Part shown: positions 18,483 through 27,708 of the stretch, one piece after another
Numbering within the stretch: position 1 is the first letter of the stretch
How the letters are laid out: each line of letters opens with the position of its first letter
DNA from: CBDCMJ01 sp965224325
Lineage (GTDB): Bacteria; Chloroflexota; Dehalococcoidia; Lucifugimonadales; UBA3495
Reading direction: 5' to 3'
Assembly (NCBI GenBank): GCA_965224325.1
Contig: CBDCYT010000017.1
Location: 124,001-188,000, forward strand
Length of the DNA stretch: 64,000 nucleotides
The notes under the pieces: generated by a model
What the model was told of the DNA's origin: nothing
Databases searched by the model: none
The model's input: the letters and a program-made list of their open reading frames with translations, nothing else
Made by a program: the position numbers and the translations under genes

Positions 18483-19000
18483 ATGTCCGGTCCTGCCAAT
18501 GAGGCGCCATTGGGTCTAAATCTAGTTTCGGGACGGCTCCGTGCCGTATTAAAATATAGCACACGGAGCGGCAAAGCATGGCGTCATCGTAAATGCGCCC
18601 CAGGGCCTTTTCATTCTTCCGTCATTCCCGCGAAAGCGGGAATCCACTACTCCCTGCCATATGACAAATTCCCAGCGGCAAGGCTGCATGGATTCCCGCT
18701 CCCCGATCGGAGTCGAGGACAAGCTTCGCAGGAATGACGGGAACCATGCGAGCCAACCCAGAAAATGAACAGGCCCTGAAATGCGCCCGACGTCGTGAAG
18801 CTAAAACTACCGGTTGGTGCAAGCCTTGCCGCCCTCCCCCAAAACACGAAAAGGGCGAGGCCGCGTAAACTGCTACTCTTTGGCGCAACCAGTTGCGGGA
18901 GACGGTGCATTCACCGGGAAGAGATGCCGCGACCTCGAGGAGGGCTGGCAGGAGTAAGGCCCCACGTTCCTTAGCCGGGACCGGAGCCGGGACCGGGCTG
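18483..19000. repeat. Intergenic region with two palindromic ATTCCCGC repeats
   Basis: A short-form palindrome, GTCATTCCCGCGAAAGCGGG, starts at 18620. An inverted long form with an extra CCCCGATCGG-containing insert spans 18689-18740. They are about 40 bases apart in opposite orientation. The remaining sequence up to 19000 holds no gene I recognise. These palindromes recur at 9.3, 24.5, 45.9, 47-48, 57.2 and 59.8 kb and resemble the dRS3-type repeats known from Neisseria in their ATTCCC-N8-GGGAAT core. Confidence 0.7.
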
Positions 19001-20077
19001 CTATATTTGGCAAGGGACGGAGAGCTCAGCACAAATATCCCGTATCGACTGCGCCACGTCGGGGTGCAGGGGAATCCCCTCGACGCGCCGCACTGCCTCT
19101 ACTTCCGCTTCCGGCTGTCCGGCGACCATTACCCTTTCATGGCCCGGCGCTGGCTTGGTAGCTTTCATCATCTGCGCCCACTCGTCCATCATCTCTTTGA
19201 AGCTGTCCACGTCGGTGAAGGCGTCTATGCTGTAGGCGGCCACGTAGTGTCCGAAGTTGGGCCTGCCGGGGACAGCGCCATAGCCGACCCCAGTGAGCAC
19301 CCCTGCCATGATGTCCACAATGCAGGAGAACCCGTATCCCTTGTGAGATCCCATCTCCCTGGTTGCGCCCAAAGGCAAGAGGTAATAATCATCAGGTGCA
19401 TCGGACTCGACCATGACGGGGTTGCCATCCTGGTCGGCAAGCCACCCCGGCTCCATTTTTGCGCCCAGACGGCGGGCGATGCGAATCTTGTTTACGGCTA
19501 CCGAGCTGGTGGCGGCGTCGAAAACGAATGGGGGCTCGTTCTTAGCGGGCGCAGCCACCGCGATAGGGTTGGTTCCCAGGCGTGGTTCAGCACCGAATGT
19601 AGGCACCATTACGGGGGGGCAGCTGGTCATGCAGACGCCGATCATGTCGTGTTCCAAGGCCATCATGGCGTGGTAAGACGCCATGCCCAAATGACGGGCG
19701 TTGCCCAGGGTGACCATGCCCACCCCCACAGCCTTCGCCTTCTGGATGGCTATGTCCATCGCCTTGGGGGTAATAATGATGCCCAACCCTCGATCAGAGT
19801 CTATATTGGCCGTGCTGGGTGTCTCCCGGATAATTTTCCAGTTGGGTCTGGGGTTAATCTGGCCGTTTTGATAACCCGTGACGTAGGCGCTAAGCATGTT
19901 GGAAACGCCGTGAGAATCGACACCTCTTAGATCGGCCAGCACCAACACGTCGGCGCCCAATTGAGCGTCGTCAGGCCCTACCCCCATCTTCTCGAATACG
20001 CCGGCCACGGTTGACTTAAGGTCATCCGACTGCACAAAAACCGCGTCTTCAAGGTTGACCCGGAACTGTTCCAACAC
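19001..20077 (-). CDS. Malate/L-lactate dehydrogenase family (Ldh_2) oxidoreductase
   Basis: This NAD(P)-dependent dehydrogenase of about 358 residues belongs to the YlbC/ComC/MdhC-like family, which reduces 2-oxo acids such as oxaloacetate, ureidoglycolate or delta-1-piperidine-2-carboxylate. Family segments seen are LRGVDSHGVSN, GLGIIITPKAMDIAI, TLGNARHLGMASYHAMMAL, GTNPIAVAAPA, FVFDAATSSVAVNKI and GSHKGYGFSCIVDIMAGVLTG. The GTG at 20077 is preferred because GGGGGAGG lies just upstream; 20 in-frame codons before it look like leader. The neighbourhood does not define the substrate. Confidence 0.9.
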   Translation of the reverse strand: MLEQFRVNLEDAVFVQSDDLKSTVAGVFEKMGVGPDDAQLGADVLVLADLRGVDSHGVSNMLSAYVTGYQNGQINPRPNWKIIRETPSTANIDSDRGLGIIITPKAMDIAIQKAKAVGVGMVTLGNARHLGMASYHAMMALEHDMIGVCMTSCPPVMVPTFGAEPRLGTNPIAVAAPAKNEPPFVFDAATSSVAVNKIRIARRLGAKMEPGWLADQDGNPVMVESDAPDDYYLLPLGATREMGSHKGYGFSCIVDIMAGVLTGVGYGAVPGRPNFGHYVAAYSIDAFTDVDSFKEMMDEWAQMMKATKPAPGHERVMVAGQPEAEVEAVRRVEGIPLHPDVAQSIRDICAELSVPCQI

Positions 20078-20137
20078 AATAATCCTCCCCCGGTTAACCT
20101 GGGACCTCTTAAGGTCCGGGGCCTCTCGATGGCACAA

Positions 20138-20535
20138 GCCCCGCCCTGGCGCTCAACTCATCCCTGGAAACCGAGTATAGCACCGCCTATTGCCTGTAGC
20201 CACCGGGGGACGGGCGAAGCGCACGCCGTCAAGCTAGATACGCCGCGTGATATCCCCACAGCAGCCCTCCGGCGCCTCTGTCGCCGACGGCCTGACCGTA
20301 GTGAAAAGGATCACACGGGGAATTGCGCGGAAATGTCCGCTCCCCGGAACTGCCACTCCCGTCAGGGAGAGGGATCGCGGTTACGGGGCCAACGACGTCC
20401 GGGATTTCGCAGGCCGGCAGATACCGGCGGCTCACACCCAAACCGATCGAAGCACTAACCTCGGCAATCTATAATAGGCGCTGCCTGTGTGATGGGCGCA
20501 ACGTCCCGGGGGGAAGCCGCCCCTTGGAGAGTTAG
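20138..20535. other. Intergenic region with a candidate -10 box for the glycosyltransferase
   Basis: The gap separates divergent genes. A perfect TATAAT at 20470-20475 lies about 60 bases before the glycosyltransferase ATG, but the -35 region is weak. No other feature is recognised. Confidence 0.4.
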
Positions 20536-21288
20536 ATGGCCGAGCTGGCGATTGTATTGCCCACGTACAATGAAGTGGGCAACCTGGAGTTATTGGTACG
20601 GGACTTGGAGGCGCTCGCCCTAGACCTGCAACTTTTTATCGTTGACGACAACAGCCGGGACGGCACCCCACAAGTGGCCTGGGAGCTATCCCGGACCTTC
20701 GGAAACGTCACTACCATTGGGCGACCCCACAAAATGGGACTGGGCTCCGCTTTGCGCGCCGGGTTAACCCAAGCCCTGGCCACCGACGCCCGTTACCTAA
20801 TCACCATGGATGCCGACTGCTCTCACGATCCCCGGGACGTGCCCCGCCTGCTGGAGGCAATAACCGGTACTGGCGCTGACTTGGTCCAAGGCAGCCGTTA
20901 CGTCGAGGGAGGCGGGGTCCAAGGAATGGCGTTAATACGGCGATTGTCCAGCCGCATCGCTAACCTCTTCTATCATTGGTGCGCCGGAGCTCCCCACGAA
21001 TCGACCACTAACTTCCGAGTGTTCTCCCGGAGGGCTGCGTCCCTGGTAGTGACCCGGGCCACAGGCCGCCACTTTGAGTTTGTGCCGGAAGCGCTGCTCT
21101 TAGTGCGAGCTGCCGGCATGAGGGTCGACGAGCTTCCCATCGTCTTCAAAGTCCGGGCCCGGGGAAGCAGCAAGGTCGGGATACAGCAAATCGTGAGGGG
21201 GATCGTCTCGGTATTCAGCGTGTCGCTGCAGTGCCGCATGCGCTTGGGGCGCTTCTCCCGCCGTCCCTTCCCTTCGTCCCTCCATTGA
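20536..21288 (+). CDS. Family 2 glycosyltransferase, dolichyl/polyprenyl-phosphate mannosyltransferase-like
   Basis: This cytosolic 250-residue GT-A enzyme resembles DPM1-type synthases that move a sugar from a nucleotide donor to a polyprenyl phosphate. Motifs in order are IVLPTYNEVGNLE near 6-18, FIVDDNSRDGTP (nucleotide-binding Asp), ITMDADCSHDPRDVP (the DxD-like metal motif) and VQGSRYVEGG. No C-terminal membrane domain follows, so it is the short, soluble form. GGAGAG lies 6 bases before the ATG. It points away from the dehydrogenase gene, and no cell-wall operon surrounds it. Confidence 0.9.
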   Translation: MAELAIVLPTYNEVGNLELLVRDLEALALDLQLFIVDDNSRDGTPQVAWELSRTFGNVTTIGRPHKMGLGSALRAGLTQALATDARYLITMDADCSHDPRDVPRLLEAITGTGADLVQGSRYVEGGGVQGMALIRRLSSRIANLFYHWCAGAPHESTTNFRVFSRRAASLVVTRATGRHFEFVPEALLLVRAAGMRVDELPIVFKVRARGSSKVGIQQIVRGIVSVFSVSLQCRMRLGRFSRRPFPSSLH

Positions 21289-21329
21289 TGGTGAAGCTGG
21301 GATGGTGAAGCTGGGATGGTGAAGCTGGG
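21288..21329. repeat. Three perfect 14-bp direct repeats
   Basis: ATGGTGAAGCTGGG is repeated three times in tandem, beginning one base inside the glycosyltransferase stop codon. The rest of the gap to 21599 shows a TATAAT at about 21562 before the M42 peptidase and nothing else recognisable. Confidence 0.85.
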
Positions 21330-21599
21330 ATGCCGGCGCTGATCTTTGAGTCAGTCGCCGCTGGCAGAATTTATTCGTCATTTGCTCCATGGAGCCGCCG
21401 TATCCGGTTAACCGGCTTAAGCCGGGTCACTACCCCCGATGCGCCAGCGGCGCCTCGCAACCGCGAAGGGTCTCCAAGTCATCAATACCCAGCCCCCATT
21501 CGCGGTCTCGCCGTTCGCCCAGCGGGGCATGGATTTCATGACTCACCACCTTGGCCGCTGCTATAATCTCCGCAAATAATGCTGGAGGTCTGATCCATC

Positions 21600-22712
21600 G
21601 TGGACGATAAGCTGGGAGCACTGGATATACTTTCGCGGTTAGCCGCTCAACCGGCAGTGGCTTTCTGGGAAAGTGGTGTTGCTTCGGTCGTTACATCCAC
21701 GCTGGACGAATTGAGACTGGATTACCGGCTCGACGTCTACGGCAACATTATCGCCAAGCTGCCGGGCCAAGACCCCACTGCCCCACCCTTAGCGCTGGTG
21801 GCCCACATGGACCACCCGGGGTTTGAGGCGGTAGAAACTCAGGATGATTATCTGATCGCCCGGAGCCTAGGCGGGGTGCCGGCCGCAAGCTTCCAACCAG
21901 GAACGCCTCTGCAGATAATCCTTCACGACGGAGGGCGTGTGAACGCCGTCTCCGGCGGTCAACACGGCGACGAAAGCGACAGGCAGATTCGAATTCGGTT
22001 CGCCGAACCTACCCAGGTCGAGTTGCCCTGCGCGGTCGTCTTCGACATGCCCGACTTTCAAGTAGATGGAGACTTGATACGTATGCGCGCCGCCGATGAC
22101 CTCGCGGGATGTGCCTCTATCCTCGCCTCGTTGTCCGGCTTGTCCGGCTCCCGGCCGCCCGGAGACGTGTACGGCGTATTTACCCGGGCCGAGGAAGTGG
22201 GGCTGATTGGAGCCCGCCTCCTGGCGGAGGCAAAGACACTGCCCCCGGAAACCCTGGTGCTTTCCATAGAATCTAGCAAGACTCTTCCCGGAGCGGAACA
22301 GGGCGGGGGGCCGGTCATCCGGGTGGGAGACGCCGGGCTGACTTTCAGCGCCGATGCGGAAGCGGTGTTGACCCGGGCCAGAGAGACGCTACAGGCACAG
22401 CCTGAGGGCTTCCGGGCCCAACGGCAGTTGATGAGCGGCGGGGTGTGCGAGGCCAGCGCATTCGCCCTTTACGGCTACAGCGCCACCGGTATAGCGTTCC
22501 CCCTTGGCAACTACCACAACAGTTCACCCGATGGCGGCATCGAGGCAGAATACATTCAAGTCGAGGACTTTCAAGGGGGAATCCAACTCATTGCCCAAGC
22601 GGCATTAGAGGTCCCCTTCCGGCAGAACACCGGATTCCGGCAGCGTCTTCAGCAAGTCCCCGACGATGCGCGGGAACGGCTCAAGGGCATTCCGCCAAGC
22701 GCTCCAACTTGA
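21600..22712 (+). CDS. M42-family metallopeptidase (glutamyl aminopeptidase/endoglucanase M-like)
   Basis: This is a dinuclear-metal aminopeptidase of 370 residues. Metal-binding and catalytic segments appear in order: LVAHMDHPGF (first His), RMRAADDLAGCAS (bridging Asp), FTRAEEVGLIGA (catalytic and metal Glu), SIESSK, and a final His in LGNYHNSSPDGG. M42 enzymes form large tetrahedral oligomers and trim peptides in the cytoplasm. The start is a GTG with GGAGG about 13 bases upstream. It is followed by an intergenic stretch of about 250 bases before the oppositely oriented deacetylase gene. Confidence 0.87.
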   Translation: MDDKLGALDILSRLAAQPAVAFWESGVASVVTSTLDELRLDYRLDVYGNIIAKLPGQDPTAPPLALVAHMDHPGFEAVETQDDYLIARSLGGVPAASFQPGTPLQIILHDGGRVNAVSGGQHGDESDRQIRIRFAEPTQVELPCAVVFDMPDFQVDGDLIRMRAADDLAGCASILASLSGLSGSRPPGDVYGVFTRAEEVGLIGARLLAEAKTLPPETLVLSIESSKTLPGAEQGGGPVIRVGDAGLTFSADAEAVLTRARETLQAQPEGFRAQRQLMSGGVCEASAFALYGYSATGIAFPLGNYHNSSPDGGIEAEYIQVEDFQGGIQLIAQAALEVPFRQNTGFRQRLQQVPDDARERLKGIPPSAPT

Positions 22713-22965
22713 GGGCAAGCGCGCTACCTGGCCCCCACCGATGCGCAGTCTCGGCGGCTTCCGCGGCCCTTGAGATCCGACGGCCACGGCCGTCGTCCCA
22801 CCGGGGTGAGCACTTCGCCTACCGAGGGCTGTTGGCCCGTTGCTTGGCCCGTTGCGTAGAAAGTGCGCCTGGAAGGCCAACGCGGCGGCTCTCATATCGA
22901 CCGCATGAACACGGTCTGAAGGCGCTCCGGAAACCTACGCACAAGGTTGGCGTGATAATTAGGCG

Positions 22966-23838
22966 TTAATCACCCGCGGTGGCTGAGTTGTACCAATCCA
23001 AGATTTCGCTGCCAGTCATGAAGACCACTCCCTCAAACTGGCGAACGTAATCAAAGATCATGTTGTAGTACTTGATGCGGTGGGGCACCCCGGTAATGTA
23101 GGGGTGTGTGGAAATGCACATTACGCGAGCGCTATCGGCACCCTCACGATACAAAGCGTCGAACTGATCGCGGGCCCGTTCAAAAATCTCCGGCGACTTG
23201 TGGTGCTGTATCAAGTAGATGGGGATATCGTTAAGCTCCACCGTGTAAGGAAGAGCCACCAGCCGCCCGCTCTTGACCTTCATTTCGTAAGGCTGATCGT
23301 CGTTACACCAGTCAGCCACGTACTCGATGCCCTCGTCGGCCAAGATATCGGGGGTGTCGAAGGTTTCGGCGAGGCCCGGTCCCATCCAGCCCCGGGGAGC
23401 CGTGCCGGTATATTCCTCGATAGTGCTGATAGTCTTGCGAATCACGGCCCGTTCATCGGGCTCGTTGTTGATGACTCGTTGGATAAAGCCATGGCCCAAC
23501 ATCTCCCAGCCCGCTTCTATGCTCTCCCGGACCAGCTGAGGGTAGCTGAGGCACACCGACGCGTTCAGGCTCACCGTGGCTCGAATACCGTGACGGTCCA
23601 GAACTTGCTTGAAGCGCCAAAATCCCACTCGCATACCGTAGTCAAACCAACCAAAGTTGGCGACGTCGGGGATGAGGCTTACCCCTTGGGGGCTGGGCAG
23701 GACGGTGCGGGCCATGGTCGCGTTGATGTCCCACTCTTCCACGTTGATGACCGGCCAAACCGCTACCCTGGCGCCGCCGGGCAGCCGGAGTGGCTTGCGG
23801 TGGAAAATCGGTGAATAGTCGGCGCGAGGATTGGCCAT
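22966..23838 (-). CDS. Polysaccharide deacetylase-family hydrolase (PuuE-like)
   Basis: This NodB-fold metal hydrolase of 290 residues resembles the PuuE allantoinase/N-carbamoyl-type deacetylase subgroup more than chitin deacetylases. Seen are VWPVINVEEWD near the N-terminus, ATVSLNASVC, ESIEAGWEMLGHGFIQ (metal-type His), GWMGPGLAETFDTPDILAD, and the C-terminal STHPYITGVPHRI. It lacks a signal peptide, so a cytoplasmic small-molecule amide substrate is more likely than a polymer; that is inference. The GlcG-like gene follows it on the same strand upstream. Confidence 0.83.
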   Translation of the reverse strand: MANPRADYSPIFHRKPLRLPGGARVAVWPVINVEEWDINATMARTVLPSPQGVSLIPDVANFGWFDYGMRVGFWRFKQVLDRHGIRATVSLNASVCLSYPQLVRESIEAGWEMLGHGFIQRVINNEPDERAVIRKTISTIEEYTGTAPRGWMGPGLAETFDTPDILADEGIEYVADWCNDDQPYEMKVKSGRLVALPYTVELNDIPIYLIQHHKSPEIFERARDQFDALYREGADSARVMCISTHPYITGVPHRIKYYNMIFDYVRQFEGVVFMTGSEILDWYNSATAGD

Positions 23839-23950
23839 CGTGACTCCTTTCGCGGTCTACTGCCGGGATGCTGACCTTCCTTCCGCGTCAGTAATAAGCG
23901 GGTCAGGAGGGCTCACGGTAGGCTGAAGCTTGACAGGGTGCTGCTCGCGA

Positions 23951-24370
23951 TTACAGTCCCAGCGCTTTTAGTCCCATATTGGCTATATCCTCGTCTTCCT
24001 GGGCCGCCAGTCCGCTGACGCCAATCCCGCCGAGGATGGCGCCGGTGTTGGGGTGCAGCACCACGACACCTCCTTGGACCGCGGCCAGCATGGGATCGCC
24101 CATCTCTGCCACCGACCGGCCCTGCTCCTTCAGCCAAGAAGCGTAATCATTGGAGTCCCGTCCGGAGATGGCGCAGGTATAGGCTTTCCGTAAGGCCATC
24201 CGCTGGGGATTCTTTCGGCACCGGTCCATACGAGTGTAGTTAAGCAGGTCTCCGGCGTCATCCACTATCGCGATGGCCAAGGGCCGGTCCGGTTCCTCGT
24301 TGGCTTTGGCCATCATAGTCGCCATGGCCCGTTGCACCTGGTCCAGGCTGAGCATCGCCTTTTCGTACAT
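23951..24370 (-). CDS. GlcG/HbpS-family protein
   Basis: This 139-residue protein belongs to the small GlcG/HbpS family (heme-binding or cofactor-linked proteins often next to oxidoreductases). Family segments include LSLDQVQRAMATMMAKA, AIVDDAGDLLNYTRMD, RKAYTCAI, GGVVVLHPNTGAILGGIGVSG and a C-terminal EDEDIANMGLKAL. No signal peptide is seen. GGGGGATG precedes the ATG. Function in this lineage is unknown; it may be co-transcribed with the deacetylase gene about 110 bases downstream. Confidence 0.82.
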   Translation of the reverse strand: MYEKAMLSLDQVQRAMATMMAKANEEPDRPLAIAIVDDAGDLLNYTRMDRCRKNPQRMALRKAYTCAISGRDSNDYASWLKEQGRSVAEMGDPMLAAVQGGVVVLHPNTGAILGGIGVSGLAAQEDEDIANMGLKALGL

Positions 24371-24704
24371 GGTTCATCCCCCATAGGTAAGTTTGGCTAA
24401 TTCTACCGTCACGGGTGAGGACTCGCAAGGGAAACGGAACGGCTGTGAGTGTTCAGACTTCGTGAAGAACTCGCGATGCGCACAGGCACCGTCATACCCG
24501 CTTTCGCGGGTATCCACAGGGTTGGGGGCGTTTCCTCTCACCAAAACTGAACAGTTACGAACGGCCAACCGGCCGCTGCGTCCATAGGTCCATAGATGGG
24601 GCACAGCGCATCCCGGACCGGGTTAATTACGCGGCCATTGGCGAGAATGAATAGGCGATCTGAGGCGAAGTTGGCCTCGCATAAACACGTGATTCTAGCG
24701 ATGT
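24371..24704. repeat. Intergenic region with a variant palindromic repeat
   Basis: A palindrome of the same family, with altered arms (TACCCGCTTTCGCGGGTA, about 24495-24512), is the only recognisable element. Both arms changed together (ATTCCC to ATACCC and GGGAAT to GGGTAT), so pairing is kept. Confidence 0.65.
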
Positions 24705-25658
24705 CTAAAGCAGGCTGCGGCCGAGAGTTAGCCAGTAGAAGATGATGTAGGCCCCGGCAACCACCATGAATCCTGCCGCTATATATTGGATGTAGGGCAG
24801 CGCCTTGCGCATCAGGGTAACCATTGCGCCTTTAAATATCGCCATGCCCAGCGTCATTCCCATTATGACCAGCCCCATGCCCAGGGCATAGAGGAAAAAG
24901 TTGCCCACCACCGTTGTGATGCTGAACCCGGCGACGCCGATGCCCACCACCGAGATGAAGATGGGCAGGGTGCAACCCAAGGAAGCGGTGCCATAGCTCA
25001 GGCCGAACATGAAATAGCCTTTGGCGCCGACCTCGTTGGGGTTGCCCATACGGTCGGCGGCGCGAGCGGCCAGTCCGATGTACAATTTACCGCCGCCTGC
25101 CATCCAGGCTCCTATGATGACGAGCCCAACGCCTATAACCAACCCAAGCCAGGGGAGGACCTGGCCGACAAAGGACGCCGACACCCCCACGATAGCGCCG
25201 GCTATCCCAAACAGAATGACGAACCCGGCAGAAACTGCTCCGCCAATCAACAGCGCCCGGCCCAACGTCCGAAAGGGGTTATTCTTCTGTTCCTCATTCA
25301 GATTGGCCCCCAAGTACATCCCCAGATAGGCGGGCAGCATGGCAAAGCCGCAAGGATTGACCGCAGAGGCCATCCCGCCGGCCAGGGCAAACAATGCCGA
25401 AGCGCCGATCAGTCCTCCCAAAAACCGCTGAGAATTCCCGGATAGGGTGCTGTCCACGAACAGGTTCAACCCGTCGGTGCCATCTCCGCTGCCGACCACG
25501 ACAGCACCGATGACGGCCGCCGCCAGGGCAGCCCCGGCCACTAGAAGAGGCAAGGCCAGATTCCGCCAGGGATTTATCTGTCCCAAGGAAACTCGGAAGG
25601 GATTTCGCCTCAGTAACGTGGACAGGCCTCGATAATTAGCTAATCTGGAGGTAAACAT
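24705..25658 (-). CDS. CcdA/DsbD-like transmembrane thiol-disulfide transporter
   Basis: This integral membrane protein of 317 residues has about seven hydrophobic segments. The CcdA/DsbD family carries reducing equivalents across the membrane for cytochrome c maturation or periplasmic disulfide reduction. Two membrane cysteines expected for electron relay are present: one in NPCGFAMLPAYLG and one in ASLGCTLPIFISV. A long N-terminal extension of about 80 residues, including one membrane segment, precedes the core. No thioredoxin-like partner or cytochrome gene is adjacent, so the exact target is open. Confidence 0.87.
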   Translation of the reverse strand: MFTSRLANYRGLSTLLRRNPFRVSLGQINPWRNLALPLLVAGAALAAAVIGAVVVGSGDGTDGLNLFVDSTLSGNSQRFLGGLIGASALFALAGGMASAVNPCGFAMLPAYLGMYLGANLNEEQKNNPFRTLGRALLIGGAVSAGFVILFGIAGAIVGVSASFVGQVLPWLGLVIGVGLVIIGAWMAGGGKLYIGLAARAADRMGNPNEVGAKGYFMFGLSYGTASLGCTLPIFISVVGIGVAGFSITTVVGNFFLYALGMGLVIMGMTLGMAIFKGAMVTLMRKALPYIQYIAAGFMVVAGAYIIFYWLTLGRSLL

Positions 25659-26168
25659 GTTACGGCGCCTTCAACCACAAACAATGTCGGTCTTGCTTTT
25701 CCCGGGCAATCCCGGCCGCCGGGGACATCGCGCTTCCAGCCGTTGAGAATCTGCGTTTGGTGCTGAACACTCTAACACCCAACTGGACCCTCCCGGTCCG
25801 GCTTTTTGCAGCAAGCTCTCGGCGAGGAGTTCTGGAACGAACCTGGATCCCCTTCCCACCACTATCTTACGTTTGCCGGCGCCCAAGGGATTCACGGGCT
25901 TGTGACGCCTTCGGCGGCGGATAGTCGAAACCTCACCGGGACGCCATTGTAATACTGTAAGTACAGTCCGGGTTGCGCGGCTAGCTGCGCGGTTAGCATG
26001 GAACACCGGCCCTCCAAGGTAGGCTGGGGAGTTCTTCGTTGGCTTAGGCCTCGGCGCATGGGCTCACCCCTCTGGCGGCATAAGCGGCTATCCCGGCAGG
26101 TCCAGCCGCGGCATGAGAGGCGGCCAATACAAGCCGCCGGCGTTGCGGAAGCGTGAGCGGTCCGGAGC
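25659..26168. other. Intergenic region, no supported gene
   Basis: About 500 bases separate two minus-strand genes. Open frames exist (for example 25671-26006, minus) but none has a recognisable motif or good ribosome site. It may hold decayed sequence. Confidence 0.4.
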
Positions 26169-27206
26169 CTAGGCCCGAGCGGCTAGGGCAGGGAAAATCT
26201 CGTCTTGGAAGGCGCGGAGCTCTCGATGAGGAAACTCGTAGGTTTCTCCTGTCATCAGGTATAGATGGTCGATGCCGGCCGCCTCGGCCTGCGCTATACG
26301 CTGGGCACAATGTTCCGGGGTGCCGATGAGCCCGATGGTGTCACAAATGTGAGCCAGGATGTCGTCCGGCAAGAAAGCGCACAGCTTTTTAGCTCTCTCC
26401 CAATCTTCGGCGTGAGGCACGTCCGGGTACAGCTCCCACAACTCCTTGGGTATGTCCAGCTCACCGGGCTCCACTCCGGAAGCCCGGAGCCAACGGGCTT
26501 GGTAATCCTCCATCAGACGTTGAACGCACAACGGCCGGGCTATCTCCCGCGCCTCTTGTTGGTCGTCTTGGATGATGGTGGTGGCGGTCAGGATAAGCTT
26601 CACGTCGTCAGGGTTGCGTCCGGCCCGTTGAGCCCCTACGGCTAGGTGGTGGCGAGCCAGCTCGACTGCCTTGGGATGAAGTCCGATCATCAGCAAAGCG
26701 CCGTCAGCGACCTCTCCAGCCACCTCGATGGCCTTGGGCCCGGTGGCGGATATGTAAATTGGAGGCAGGTCGTCGTCGCCGTGACGCATCCGGCTGAACG
26801 CGCGGTTGAAGGACACCTGTTCACCCGCTAGAAGGCTTTTGAGGGTCAGGACCGACTGCCGCAATTGGTCCACCGAGGCCGGTCTCACGCCGATGGTCTG
26901 CACCGAGCTATAGCCGCGGCCCAGCCAAAACTCAACCCGCCCCGGAGCCAACTCAGCCACCGTCTTGGCGGCGGATGCCAAGACCGATACGTGCCGGGTC
27001 ACCGGATTAATCACCGCGGAAGCCACACGGATGCTTAAAGTTGCTTGCACTGCCAGGGCCATGCTTACAAACACGTCCCGTTCCAGCAACTGGGAATCCA
27101 ACAGGCCTACTCCGTCAAAACCGGCCTCTTCGCAGCGGCGAACGAAGTTTGCTACTTCCGTCACCGGGGCACAAGGGGGGACTCTGAGGTCAAATTTTAT
27201 CGACAT
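26169..27206 (-). CDS. LLM-class flavin-dependent oxidoreductase
   Basis: This 345-residue luciferase-like TIM-barrel enzyme most resembles F420- or FMN-dependent members such as methylenetetrahydromethanopterin reductase-like and alkanal-type monooxygenases. Typical segments are CEEAGFDGVGLLDSQ, IRVASAVINPVTRHVSVLASAA, GRVEFWLGRGYSS, DDLPPIYISATGPKAIEVAGEVADGALL and a C-terminal GTPEHCAQRIAQAEAAG. Cofactor choice cannot be settled by eye. It is one of four LLM-type genes in the window (also 49038, 50229 and the partial gene at 63857). Confidence 0.87.
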   Translation of the reverse strand: MSIKFDLRVPPCAPVTEVANFVRRCEEAGFDGVGLLDSQLLERDVFVSMALAVQATLSIRVASAVINPVTRHVSVLASAAKTVAELAPGRVEFWLGRGYSSVQTIGVRPASVDQLRQSVLTLKSLLAGEQVSFNRAFSRMRHGDDDLPPIYISATGPKAIEVAGEVADGALLMIGLHPKAVELARHHLAVGAQRAGRNPDDVKLILTATTIIQDDQQEAREIARPLCVQRLMEDYQARWLRASGVEPGELDIPKELWELYPDVPHAEDWERAKKLCAFLPDDILAHICDTIGLIGTPEHCAQRIAQAEAAGIDHLYLMTGETYEFPHRELRAFQDEIFPALAARA

Positions 27207-27227
27207 GTGTCTTCTTCGTCCGGAATT

Positions 27228-27473
27228 TCAGATTCTTGTGGTCCGGTGAGCGCACCGTCCTCCATGACCGCGGGACCGCGGACAATTCCCCGTGGGAGAA
27301 ACGGCCATGGCGCTGTACCCATCGCCCGTTGCCGCGGGCGCCTGTTCCACTTGGAGCCGCAAGCGGCCCAACCGGTCATCCAGGTGCGTAGCCAAGTCGT
27401 CCATTTCGTTGGAAGGGCTGTCAATGCGCGCAAAATTGCGGAATAGGTTAGCCAATCGCTCTTGGTCTACCAT
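27228..27473 (-). pseudogene. Truncated N-terminus of a peptidase T-like M20 peptidase
   Basis: From an ATG at 27473 the frame begins MVDQERLANLFRNFARIDSP and continues to RLGRLRLQVEQ, which resembles the first 50 residues of tripeptidase/M20 deacylases. The metal-binding motifs that should follow are missing, and the frame ends after about 81 codons in unrelated sequence. It lies 21 bases upstream of the LLM gene. It is most likely a remnant of a deleted peptidase gene. Confidence 0.55.
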
Positions 27474-27708
27474 GCTCCCCTTCCGAGATTTTCCTGACCT
27501 TGCAGGCCCGCTCAAGAGACCAGGCCGGGTGAACGCTCCGTAAGGCAGCCCAAGCCCGAGCCCGCCGCGAGACGCGCCCACACCCAGTGATGGAAGTCCT
27601 GCGCATTATACATTAAGCCGGTTCAGCGTCGGGTCTCAGCTTTAGCCGCCGAGGTGACCGTGCCAAGCACCGCCGCCAACCTGTGAGAACAGCTAGCCGA
27701 ATTGCCTT

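Noticed and set aside
25671..26006. 111-codon minus-strand frame
   Set aside because: Very basic and Arg-rich with no recognisable domain; an equally open frame exists elsewhere in the same gap.
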